A DNA stretch of 32,371 bases from DATJLQ01 sp035509415 (lineage in GTDB: Bacteria; Pseudomonadota; Alphaproteobacteria; JACZXZ01), in NCBI GenBank assembly GCA_035509415.1, contig DATJLQ010000231.1, positions 1-32,371 on the forward strand, given 5' to 3'. Below the pieces are notes generated by a model, which was not told the origin of the DNA, did not search any database, and worked only from the letters and a program-made list of their open reading frames with translations. Shown here one piece after another: positions 14,855 through 21,486 of this stretch. Numbering within the stretch: position 1 is the first letter of the stretch; each line of letters begins with the position of its first letter. The position numbers and the translations under genes were made by a program.

Positions 14855-16013
14855 ACATGGCGATGCCCATGCCGCCGCCGATGCAAAGGGTCGCGAGGCC
14901 CTTCTTGGCGTTGCGCTTCTGCATCTCGAACAGGAGCGTCACCAGCACGCGCGCGCCCGAGGCGCCGATCGGATGGCCGATCGCGATGGCGCCGCCATTG
15001 ACGTTGACCTTGCCCGTGTCCCAGGCGAGGTCCTTGTTGACCGCGCAGGCCTGGGCCGCGAACGCCTCGTTCGCCTCGATGAGGTCGAGATCGTCCTTGG
15101 ACCAGCCGGCGAGCTTCAATGCCTTGCGGCTCGCGGGGATCGGGCCGGTGCCCATGATCGCGGGATCGACGCCCGCGGTCGCCCACGAGACGATGCGCGC
15201 AAGGGGTGCAACACCGCGCTTCGCCGCCTCGGCGCCGCTCATGAGCACGAGGGCGGCGGCGCCGTCGTTGATGCCGCTCGCGTTGCCCGCGGTCACGGTG
15301 CCGTTCTTGTCGAAGGCGGGGCGCAGCTTCTGGAGCGTCTCCAGGTTCGCGTCGGCGCGCGGATACTCGTCGGTGTCGACGATCACGTCGCCCTTGCGGC
15401 CCTTGATGGTCACCGCCACGATCTCGTCCTTGAAGCGGCCCGCCTTGATCGCGGCGACCGCCTTCTGCTGCGAGGCGAGCGCGAACTTGTCCTGCTCCTC
15501 GCGCGTGATCTGCCACTTCTGCGCCACGTTCTCGGCGGTGTTGCCCATGTGGTAGCCGTTGAAGGCGTCCCACAACCCGTCCTTGATCATGGTGTCGACC
15601 ATCTCGAGGCTGCCCATCTTGGTGCCGTTGCGCAAATGGGCGCAGTGGGGCGCCTGGCTCATGCTTTCCTGGCCGCCCACGACCACGATGCCGTTGTCGC
15701 CGAGCTTGATCGCCTGGTAGCCGAGCGCCACCGTGCGCAGGCCGGAGCCGCACAGCTGGTTGACGCCGTAGGCGGTCTTCTCGACCGGGATGCCGGCCGC
15801 GATCGCGGCCTGGCGCGCGGGGTTCTGGCCTTCGCCGGCGGTGAGGATCTGGCCCATGATCACCTCGTCGACCTCGCCCGCGGCGACCTTGGCGCGCTTC
15901 ATCGCCTCCACGATCGCGGCGCTGCCGAGCGTGTGCGCGGGCAAGCCGCCGAGGGCGCCGTTGAAGGCGCCGACCGGCGTCCGGGCGGCACCGGCGATAA
16001 CGACATCTGTCAT
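14838..16013 (-). CDS. phaA: Acetyl-CoA acetyltransferase (beta-ketothiolase) PhaA
   Basis: 391 residues, exactly thiolase length. Active-site residues are C88 (NQLCGSGL), H347 (GHPIGASG) and C377 (LCIGGGMG), with the typical start VVIAGAARTPVGAFNG. It condenses two acetyl-CoA to acetoacetyl-CoA, the first step of polyhydroxybutyrate synthesis. GAGGAGG lies 7 bp upstream of the ATG. The gene follows phaC on the same strand after a 32-bp gap, and a promoter containing a PhaR-type palindrome lies inside the phaC 3' end. Its last codons and stop codon are part of a 35-bp tandem repeat array that continues downstream. Confidence 0.96.
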   Translation of the reverse strand: MTDVVIAGAARTPVGAFNGALGGLPAHTLGSAAIVEAMKRAKVAAGEVDEVIMGQILTAGEGQNPARQAAIAAGIPVEKTAYGVNQLCGSGLRTVALGYQAIKLGDNGIVVVGGQESMSQAPHCAHLRNGTKMGSLEMVDTMIKDGLWDAFNGYHMGNTAENVAQKWQITREEQDKFALASQQKAVAAIKAGRFKDEIVAVTIKGRKGDVIVDTDEYPRADANLETLQKLRPAFDKNGTVTAGNASGINDGAAALVLMSGAEAAKRGVAPLARIVSWATAGVDPAIMGTGPIPASRKALKLAGWSKDDLDLIEANEAFAAQACAVNKDLAWDTGKVNVNGGAIAIGHPIGASGARVLVTLLFEMQKRNAKKGLATLCIGGGMGIAMCVERS

Positions 16014-16045
16014 GGGATTCCTCCTCGCGGTGGGTTCAATCTGTC

Positions 16046-17401
16046 TTAGCGACGTGTCCCCTGCCTGCCCCGTTTATATGAAGTTTGCAGCTGCGAAGGC
16101 AAGCTGCCCGAATCCCCGCTTTTCCGCCGTTTCCGGACTGCGGCAACGCGGCCGGCGCCGGAGCCGGGTCGAACGCGCGCGGGCGCGGCGTCGAGCCCGG
16201 TCGAGAGCCAACGCGCGAGCGGGCGCCACACGGTGCTTTCCGCGAGCCCGCCCACCATCATGCCGATATGGCCGAGACTGGGAGCGAGCCGCTCGGCACC
16301 GGGGATGAGCTGCACGAGCGCTTCGGCCGAGGCGGGCGGGACGATGCGGTCCTGCTCCGGCACCATGACGAGGGTCGGAACCTCGAGCGCCTTGGGATCG
16401 ACCGGCTCGCCCGCGATCTTCCATTCGCCGCGCCCGGGCGCGTTCGCGCCGTACCAGCCTTCGAGGCATTCGCGCGCGACCGCGGCGGCGAGCGGCACGC
16501 CGTCATTGAGCCAATCCTCGAGGGCCACGAAGGCGAGATCGCGCGCGCTACCGGGGGCGAACTCGGCGAAGCGCATGAACTTGCGCGGCGCGAGATACGG
16601 GTCGAGCAGATAGAACAGCGCCTGCAGCACGTCGACCGCGAGCTCGCCCACCCGGTCGGCGACCTCGAGCAAGGGGACCGACCCCGCCGCGATCGCGCGC
16701 GCGAGCTCGGGCTGGTCGGCGTGGAAATCCCATGGCGTGGCAAGGAGTGCGAGCGCGGTTATGTCGCGCGGCCGGCGTTGCGCCAGCGCGAGCGCGAGGT
16801 TCCCGCCCATGCAATAGCCGACGAGGCCGACCGGCCCCTCGGCCGCCTCGAGGGCGGCGTCGAGGGCGCGCTCGAGGCGGCCCGCGATGTAGTCCGTGAG
16901 ATCGAAGCCGCGCTCGGCCTCGCCGGGCGCATCCCAATCGACCAGGAGCGGGCGGACTCCCTCGCCCGCAAGCCACCGGAGGAAGCTGTTGCCGCGCGCG
17001 AGATCGAGGATGTAGCCGCGATTGACCAGCGAGGGCACGAACAGCACCGCGGGCGCGTGTCCGCCGCGTTCGCCCGAGAACGCCCCGTAATCGAGGAGAC
17101 GCGTCGTGCCCTCGGCCCAGATCGCGGGCGGGTCCTCGAGGTCGCGCCGATAGGGATGGTGCCGGTAGCGCTCGAGCCCGGTCAGATAGAGATCGAGGCG
17201 GCGGCGGATTTCGCGCTCGAGTGCCGCGTCGAGCGCCTCAGGATCGAGGCTTGCGAGGTCGCGGCCGAGTGCCGCCGCCGCGTCGAGGAGTTCCGGCCTC
17301 CAAGGGAGCGAGGCGCTCGTCAAGAGCGGCAAGCCGGCGCGCGAGCTCATCCATGTCGCGAGCGCCGTCCCGAGATGAAGGGCGAGCGGACGCGGTCCCA
17401 C
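16046..17401 (-). CDS. phaC: Poly(3-hydroxyalkanoate) synthase PhaC-like
   Basis: About 451 residues from GTG 17401 (VGPRPLALHL), where similarity to alphaproteobacterial PhaC-like proteins begins; ATG 17350 (434 aa) and ATG 17533 (495 aa) are alternatives. It is an alpha/beta hydrolase with the PHA-synthase lipase-like box GYCMGG (catalytic C197), D351 in VPEQDRIVPP and H378 in SLGHIGM; RHHPYRRDLEDPPAIWAEGTTRLLDY and LLVDW are also PhaC hallmarks. It polymerises 3-hydroxyacyl-CoA on granules. It is shorter than class I enzymes (about 590 aa) and follows a PhaE-like gene, suggesting a class III-like two-subunit synthase. Its N-terminus overlaps that gene by up to 164 bp. The basic tail beyond residue 403 is coded over the phaA promoter. 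Confidence 0.85.
   Translation of the reverse strand: MGPRPLALHLGTALATWMSSRAGLPLLTSASLPWRPELLDAAAALGRDLASLDPEALDAALEREIRRRLDLYLTGLERYRHHPYRRDLEDPPAIWAEGTTRLLDYGAFSGERGGHAPAVLFVPSLVNRGYILDLARGNSFLRWLAGEGVRPLLVDWDAPGEAERGFDLTDYIAGRLERALDAALEAAEGPVGLVGYCMGGNLALALAQRRPRDITALALLATPWDFHADQPELARAIAAGSVPLLEVADRVGELAVDVLQALFYLLDPYLAPRKFMRFAEFAPGSARDLAFVALEDWLNDGVPLAAAVARECLEGWYGANAPGRGEWKIAGEPVDPKALEVPTLVMVPEQDRIVPPASAEALVQLIPGAERLAPSLGHIGMMVGGLAESTVWRPLARWLSTGLDAAPARVRPGSGAGRVAAVRKRRKSGDSGSLPSQLQTSYKRGRQGTRR
16073..16102 (-). promoter_or_regulatory. phaA promoter with PhaR-type palindrome in the spacer
   Basis: Minus strand TTGCCT (plus 16097-16102), 18-bp spacer, TATAAA (plus 16073-16078, 5/6 to consensus), about 60 bp upstream of phaA. 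The spacer holds TTTGCAGCTGCGAA (16084-16097), a near-perfect palindrome around GCAGCTGC of the TGC/GCA type bound by PhaR. The promoter lies within the 3' end of phaC. Confidence 0.55.
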
Positions 17402-17783
17402 TCTCGGGATCTCGGGCCGCGGGATCTCGGGCCGCGGAATTTGGGGCCCCGGAATTTCGGGCCTCGGGGCCGCGCGCGCGGGCCCGCGCGGCTGCGGCTT
17501 CTCGCTCGGATGGGTCGGCTTGGCCCGGGGCATGGGACGATTCGGCTCCTTCGGTGGACCCCGCGGCGGCGAACCCCGCAGCGGACGCGGCACGCGTGGC
17601 CGCGGCGCCGACGGAAGCGGCGAAGCTCGCGCCGGCCGCGTTCACGAGCTGGAACCAGCGCTGAAGCGCGTCCGCGAGCTTCGGGTCGGCCGCGGTCGCC
17701 GCCCACTGCTCCTGCCACAGATCGAGGTAGCGGCGCACCAGGTTCTCGAGATCCGGCGGCTCCGGCGTTCCACCCGACGACAT
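17238..17783 (-). CDS. PhaE-like small subunit of PHA synthase
   Basis: 181 residues from ATG 17783. The first 50 (PDLENLVRRYLDLWQEQWAATAADPKLADALQRWFQLVNAAG) look like the start of PhaE, the non-catalytic subunit of class III PHA synthases. Then come an Ala/Gly-rich stretch, a low-complexity Arg/Pro/Ala region coded by a 15-bp repeat, a short coiled coil (MDELARRLAALDERLAPLE, about 141-159) and a basic tail. PhaE is normally about 350 residues, so this is a short version. It lies directly upstream of phaC and overlaps it in another frame. TATACT ends 6 bp before the ATG and no Shine-Dalgarno is seen, which suggests a leaderless message. The PhaE assignment rests on pattern and neighbourhood. 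Confidence 0.7.
   Translation of the reverse strand: MSSGGTPEPPDLENLVRRYLDLWQEQWAATAADPKLADALQRWFQLVNAAGASFAASVGAAATRAASAAGFAAAGSTEGAESSHAPGQADPSEREAAAARARARGPEARNSGAPNSAARDPAARDPESGTASARPSSRDGARDMDELARRLAALDERLAPLEAGTPRRGGGTRPRPRKPRS
17406..17465. repeat. 15-bp tandem repeat in the phaE-like/phaC overlap region
   Basis: Four 15-bp units (17406-17420, 17421-17435, 17436-17450, 17451-17465); the first two, GGGATCTCGGGCCGC, are identical and the others differ at several bases. Because 15 is a multiple of three it reads as a five-residue repeat in both frames: DPAAR/NSAAR-like in the phaE-like gene and RPEIP-like in the upstream extension of the phaC frame. Confidence 0.85.
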
Positions 17784-17789
17784 GGCGGA

Positions 17790-17795
17790 AGTATA
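17790..17795 (-). promoter_or_regulatory. -10 box of the phaE-like gene, leaderless arrangement
   Basis: TATACT on the minus strand (5/6 to TATAAT), separated from ATG 17783 by TCCGCC only. Transcription would start at the A of the ATG. The -35 is not clear. Confidence 0.4.
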
Positions 17796-17850
17796 GCCGA
17801 AGCGGCGCGGGGAAGGCCAGTCGAGGGCGGATTTGCCTTTGCTTTTTGGG

Positions 17851-17870
17851 ACTTGCGCAGTGCAGCAAGT
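17851..17870. promoter_or_regulatory. Putative PhaR operator between phaR and the phaE-like gene
   Basis: ACTTGCGCAGTGCAGCAAGT is a 20-bp imperfect palindrome with perfect 6-bp ends (ACTTGC/GCAAGT) and a TGC-rich centre, the type of site bound by PhaR of Paracoccus and related bacteria. TTGCGC (17853-17858) inside it and TTTACT (17877-17882, 18 bp further) form a possible phaR promoter, so PhaR would repress itself. Confidence 0.6.
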
Positions 17871-17915
17871 TGGGTCTTTACTGGACCCGGAGCGTCCACA
17901 GCTGAGGCCATTGGC

Positions 17916-18512
17916 ATGACGATGTCCGAGCAAGCCCCCGCGCCCGAGCCCCCGATCACGATCAAGAAATACGCGAACCGCCGGCTCTACAATACGGCAA
18001 CCAGCAGCTACGTGACGCTCGACGACCTCTGCCACATGGTCAAGGACAACAAGGAATTCGTGGTCTACGACGCGAAGACCGGCGACGACATCACGCGCTC
18101 GGTCCTGACGCAGATCATCGTCGAGGAGGAGGCCAAGGGCCAGGCGCTCCTCCCGATCGGCTTCCTCCGGCAGCTCATCGGATTCTACGGCGACAATCTC
18201 GGCAACATGGTGCCGCGCTACCTCGATTCGAGCATGAAGGTGTTCGCGCAGAACCAGGAGAAGTTCCGCACCTACATGAAGGGTGCGTTCGACGGCCTGT
18301 TCCCGTTCGGCTCACTCGAGGAGATGAGCAAGCAGAACGTCGCGATCATGGAGCGCGCGATGAAGATGTTCACGCCCTTCTCGGCCGAGGGCGTCGAGAA
18401 GGCCAGCGACAAGGTCGTGGCCGAGAGCGAGGCGGGCGACAAGCTCGAGGCGCTCAAGGAGAAGATCGACGCGCTCCAGCGCCAGCTCAACGACCTCGGC
18501 AAGAAATCCTGA
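17916..18512 (+). CDS. phaR: Polyhydroxyalkanoate synthesis repressor PhaR
   Basis: 198 residues. The N-terminal PHB/PHA accumulation regulator DNA-binding domain is complete (about 13-75: ITIKKYANRRLYNTATSSYVTLDDLCHMV, then FVVYDAKTGDDITRSVLTQII), followed by the PHB_acc domain (about 82-125: LLPIGFLRQLIGFYGDNLGNMVPRYLDSSMKVF) and a C-terminal helical tail (DKLEALKEKIDALQRQL). PhaR binds both DNA and PHB granules: it represses phasin and synthesis genes until granules form and draw it away. GAGG lies 8 bp before ATG 17916; ATG 17922 is less well placed. It is divergent from the phaE-like/phaC/phaA genes, with a palindromic operator between. Confidence 0.96.
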   Translation: MTMSEQAPAPEPPITIKKYANRRLYNTATSSYVTLDDLCHMVKDNKEFVVYDAKTGDDITRSVLTQIIVEEEAKGQALLPIGFLRQLIGFYGDNLGNMVPRYLDSSMKVFAQNQEKFRTYMKGAFDGLFPFGSLEEMSKQNVAIMERAMKMFTPFSAEGVEKASDKVVAESEAGDKLEALKEKIDALQRQLNDLGKKS

Positions 18513-18531
18513 GGCTGCGGCCGCTCGGGCC

Positions 18532-18556
18532 GCGGGTGCCCGCAAATCCCGCTTTT
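18532..18556 (+). terminator. Possible intrinsic terminator of phaR
   Basis: GCGGG (18532-18536) and CCCGC (18548-18552) can pair, followed by TTTT (18553-18556). Another GC hairpin, GCGGCC-gctcg-GGCCGC (18517-18533), overlaps it. The stem is short, so confidence is limited. Confidence 0.35.
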
Positions 18557-18744
18557 CCAAGGCCGCACAGGGCCGCGGCGCTCTCCCCGTATCACGCGCA
18601 GACCGCGCTTGACCGCGCCGCGGCGCCCGCTCAAGACCGCCCCTTGGGCCGTTGAGAACGGCGCGTGGACGGGCTAGAAGAGGCGCGCCCAGGGACCGAG
18701 GCCATGCGCCCGACGCCACGCGCCCGAGCGGCGATGGAGACCCC

Positions 18745-19515
18745 ATGAGCGGCACGCCTCCGACCCACGAGCGATCCTCCGGCGCAGCGCCGGCGTACTC
18801 GGTCGTGATCACGGTCTACAACGAGGAAGGCAACATCGATCCCGTGATCGACGAGCTCTATCCCGCGATGGAGCGGCTGGGCGCGCCGTTCGAGATCGTC
18901 TTCTGCGACGATGCGAGCACGGACGCGACCGGAACGCGGCTCGCGGCGGCGCGGGCGCGCCATGCCAATCTCCGCGTCGTGCGCCATCGCCGCAATCGGG
19001 GGAAGAGCGTCGCCCTCCTCACGGCCTGCCTCGCGGCACGCGGCGATTGGCTCGTGATGCTCGACGGCGACGGCCAGAACGATCCCGCCGACATCGTGCG
19101 CCTCGTCGCCCTCGCCAACGCGAGTGCCGGCGACCCCGACTTGGCGCTCGTCGCCGGCACGCGCCGCAAGCGCCGCGATACGTGGCTGAAGCGCATCTCG
19201 TCGCGCGTCGCCAACCGGGTGCGCAGCGCGGTCCTGGGCGACCGCACGCCCGACACCGGCTGCGGCTTGAAGCTGTGCCGGCGCGACGCGTATCTCAAGC
19301 TGCCGCGCTTCGACCACAATCACCGTTTTCTTCCGGCCCTCATCCAGCGCGACGGCGGCACGGTGCTGCATATCGAGGTCACCGACCGGCCGCGCCTCAG
19401 CGGCCGCTCGAAATACGGGCTCGGCAACCGGCTCGGCGTCGGCATCGTCGATCTCGCGGGCGTTTATTGGCTGATGCGGCGGCGCGCCGACGCGGCGGTC
19501 GAGAAAGAGGAGTAG
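18745..19515 (+). CDS. GT2 glycosyltransferase, polyprenyl-phosphate sugar synthase type
   Basis: 256 residues from ATG 18745. GT2/DPM1-like layout: SVVITVYNEEGNI (about 18-30), FCDDASTDAT (about 52-61), RNRGKSVALLTACLAARGDWLVMLDGDGQNDP with the DxD-like DGDG, and a C-terminal TGCGLKLCRRDAY and GRSKYGLGNRLGVGI. There is no C-terminal membrane domain, so it is closest to dolichol/polyprenyl-phosphate mannose or galacturonate synthases, which move a sugar from a nucleotide onto a lipid carrier at the inner face of the cytoplasmic membrane. The next gene, 4 bp downstream, is a LpxB N-terminal-like membrane protein, pointing to lipid A or envelope glycan modification. The donor sugar is unknown. 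Confidence 0.9.
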   Translation: MSGTPPTHERSSGAAPAYSVVITVYNEEGNIDPVIDELYPAMERLGAPFEIVFCDDASTDATGTRLAAARARHANLRVVRHRRNRGKSVALLTACLAARGDWLVMLDGDGQNDPADIVRLVALANASAGDPDLALVAGTRRKRRDTWLKRISSRVANRVRSAVLGDRTPDTGCGLKLCRRDAYLKLPRFDHNHRFLPALIQRDGGTVLHIEVTDRPRLSGRSKYGLGNRLGVGIVDLAGVYWLMRRRADAAVEKEE

Positions 19516-19519
19516 GGCG

Positions 19520-19795
19520 ATGAGCGCGGAACATATTTGGCTCGGCGTCGGCTTTTTCGGTCAAGGCGTGTTCTTCATGCGCTTTCTCGTTCAATGGATC
19601 GCGAGCGAGCGGCAGCGCCGCAGCGTGATCCCGATCGCGTTCTGGTATTTCAGCATATGCGGCGCCGCGATTACGCTCGCCTATGCGATCTATCGCCTCG
19701 ATCCGGTCTTCATCGCGAGCCAGTCCGGCGGCTTCGCCATCTACGCGCGCAATCTCTACCTCATCCATCGCGAGCGGCGCGCGGCCGCGGCCTGA
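19520..19795 (+). CDS. Small membrane protein, lipid-A-disaccharide synthase N-terminal-like (LAB_N)
   Basis: 91 residues, about three transmembrane helices. WLGVGFFGQGVFFMRFLVQWIASERQRRSVIPIAFWYFSICGAAITLAYAIYRLDPVFIASQSGGFAIYARNL is the LAB_N pattern: the FxxRFxxQWxxSE signature, then the P-x-x-FW-x-x-S block. Such proteins occur alone next to DPM1-like glycosyltransferases, and the domain is found at the N-terminus of some LpxB proteins. Its role is not known; it may present or flip the lipid-linked sugar made by the preceding enzyme (inference). It is the last gene of a two-gene operon and is followed by a strong terminator. Confidence 0.9.
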   Translation: MSAEHIWLGVGFFGQGVFFMRFLVQWIASERQRRSVIPIAFWYFSICGAAITLAYAIYRLDPVFIASQSGGFAIYARNLYLIHRERRAAAA

Positions 19796-19832
19796 CCGGC
19801 CGGAGCGCGAGACCGCCTGCGCGCATAAACGA

Positions 19833-19871
19833 ACGCCGCGCTGGACGGGAGTCCGGCGCGGCGTCGTTTTT
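19833..19871 (+). terminator. Strong rho-independent terminator
   Basis: A 14-bp stem (19833-19846 with 19851-19864, one wobble pair) around the tetraloop GGGA, followed by CG and TTTTT (19867-19871). It ends the GT2-LAB_N operon. The opposite strand is also T-rich after the stem (TTCGTTTA), so it may also serve the convergent gene ending at 19918. Confidence 0.85.
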
Positions 19872-19917
19872 CGTTCCGGCCCCGGCGCGCGGACGCGCCG
19901 AGGCGTCGGCTAGCGGG

Positions 19918-20436
19918 CTACTCCCACTTCGAGAGGCTCTTGATGCCCAGGCTCTTGACCGTGGCTTCGTTGATCATGCCGGTCGCCTTGAGCTTGTTCT
20001 CCATCTGGTACTTCTTGAGCGCGGCCTTGGTCGCCTTGTCCATGGAGCCGTTGAGCTCGAGAGCGGCGCCCTTGTTGTTGAGTGCCGCCTGCACGATCTC
20101 GACCGCCCGACGCGAGTAGGCCATCTCCTTCTTCTTCATCGGCATCTTCTTCTCGGGCATGACCATCTTCTCGGGCATCTTCTTCTCGGGCATCGTCGCG
20201 GCGGGGGCCGCGGCGGCCGGCGCAGGCGCTGCCGGAGCGGCCGCGGGAGCCGTGGCAGCCGGCGCGGGCGCGGCCGGCGTCGTGGCGGGCATCGTGGCGG
20301 GCGCCGGAGCTGCCGGGGCCGCCGGAGTCGTCGTCTGCGCGAGGACGCTCGAGATGGCGAGCGGCGAGACGAGCAATGCCGCGCCGATCAGAGCGACGGC
20401 GCCGGCGACGGCGTAGGAACGTACTGCGCGAATCAT
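19918..20436 (-). CDS. Secreted peptidoglycan-binding domain protein with Ala/Pro-rich linker
   Basis: 172 residues from ATG 20436, with AAGGAGAA just upstream. Signal peptide: RSYAVAGAVALIGAALLVSPLAISSVLAQ. Residues about 35-85 are an Ala/Pro/Thr linker made of AAPAPA-type repeats, followed by a Met/Lys-rich repeat (MPEKKMPEKMVMPEKKMPMKKK). The C-terminal 60 residues match a PG_binding_1 domain (RRAVEIVQAALNNKGAALELNGSMDKATKAALKKYQMENKLKATGMINEATVKSLGI). It should reach across the periplasm and bind peptidoglycan; no catalytic domain is present. The Lys/Met block is striking and could bind metal or nucleic acid, but that is a guess. Confidence 0.88.
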   Translation of the reverse strand: MIRAVRSYAVAGAVALIGAALLVSPLAISSVLAQTTTPAAPAAPAPATMPATTPAAPAPAATAPAAAPAAPAPAAAAPAATMPEKKMPEKMVMPEKKMPMKKKEMAYSRRAVEIVQAALNNKGAALELNGSMDKATKAALKKYQMENKLKATGMINEATVKSLGIKSLSKWE

Positions 20437-20739
20437 TTCTTTTCTCCTTGGTCGGTTGGACTGATCGGTCTGGGCGACGGTACGCCCCACGGGCTCGACG
20501 CGGCGACCGGCCGGCAATTCCGGCGCTCGAAGGCGGCAATGCGGATGGTCCGGGATAGCATGCTCACGCTAAAGTCAGCCAATGAAGTTTCCGTAAGTGG
20601 CTTGCCATATTGCCGCCCCAATCTCCGGTGTGCCGTCGTCGAAGTCGGTCGCCGCAAGAACGCGGCGCCGCGAGGGTAGGACCCGGGGCCGGGCCGACCT
20701 TTGATTTGGGTCAACCCCGCCCGGGACGCACTTTTACCC
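20437..20739. other. 303-bp intergenic region, no gene seen
   Basis: Between two minus-strand genes. It contains the ribosome-binding site of the peptidoglycan-binding gene, a moderately AT-rich patch at 20560-20600 where a promoter could lie, and an FNR-type palindrome at 20701-20714 (listed separately). Open frames through it have no protein-like pattern. Confidence 0.5.
20701..20714. promoter_or_regulatory. FNR/FixK-type box
   Basis: TTGATTTGGGTCAA matches TTGAT-N4-ATCAA at 9 of 10 defined positions. On the minus strand TACCCT (plus 20673-20678) sits where a -10 would be if the box were centred at -41.5. The next gene in that direction starts at 20436. Confidence 0.5.
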
Positions 20740-21456
20740 TCAAATCGCGCCGAGGAACAGAGCGAGCCCGAGGGCCACGACCGGGGGCACCGCGGTCCAT
20801 AGCGGGGCATGGGATTGGAGCGCACCGGCCGCAAGCGCCCCGAGGCCGTAGGTCACCACCACGGCCGCGTGCCAGCGCACCGGCTGCGCCGCCGCGCGCG
20901 GCGCGGGCAGCGCCACGTGCCGGAGGCGCATCACCACCCCGACGCAAAGCGCCGTCATGGTGCCGGTGATGTAGGTGGTGACGATGCCCGACGAGCCGGA
21001 GCGGCGCATCGCCGCACTCTGCACCCCCATGGCGAAGGCCGAGAGGGCGATGAGCGCGTAGACCGTCCGCGGCGCGGGAGCGCCCTCGGCGGCGAACCAG
21101 AGGGCGGCGACCAGGATCAGGATCGCGGTCTCGAGCACGAGAGCCGCGCGGATCGCGCGCGCGAGGAGCGCGGGCGGGCGCGGCGCCTCGACCATGAGCG
21201 CCGCCGCGGCGGCACCGAGGGCGAAGCCCGCAAGCGCCGTCACCGAGCGCAGCGAGGCGAGCCCCTCGACCTGGCCGAGGGCCAGGCCGAGCAGCACCGT
21301 GTTCCCGGTCATGTTCGCGGTGAGCACGTGGCCGAGCCCGGTATAGCTCAATCCGTCGACGCCGCCCGCCGCGCACGCGGTCAGCACCAGGAGCCGCCAC
21401 GGCGTGTCCGTCACCGGCGCCGGGTTGTCGTTCGCACTCTGGCCCGGTTCCCGCAT
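20740..21456 (-). CDS. YoaK/DUF1275 family membrane protein
   Basis: 238 residues with about six transmembrane helices. The family pattern is clear: LVLTACAAGGVDGLSYTGLGHVLTANMTGNTVLLGLALGQ at 22-62, the AMGVQSAAMRRSGSSGIVTTYITGTMTAL block around 142-170, and a C-terminal pair of helices. DUF1275 proteins (YoaK-like) are inner-membrane proteins of unknown function, possibly transporters. The start at 21456 has GGGGG about 5 bp upstream. It follows the pentapeptide-repeat gene after 30 bp on the same strand and may be cotranscribed. Confidence 0.9.
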   Translation of the reverse strand: MREPGQSANDNPAPVTDTPWRLLVLTACAAGGVDGLSYTGLGHVLTANMTGNTVLLGLALGQVEGLASLRSVTALAGFALGAAAAALMVEAPRPPALLARAIRAALVLETAILILVAALWFAAEGAPAPRTVYALIALSAFAMGVQSAAMRRSGSSGIVTTYITGTMTALCVGVVMRLRHVALPAPRAAAQPVRWHAAVVVTYGLGALAAGALQSHAPLWTAVPPVVALGLALFLGAI

Positions 21457-21486
21457 CGCGCCCCCATGCGCGGCCGACCTACCCGG

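Noticed and set aside
14290..15555. Arg/Ser-rich open frames across the phaA-phaB gap
   Set aside because: They read through the tandem repeats and the antisense of phaA; composition follows the DNA repeat and there is no protein pattern.
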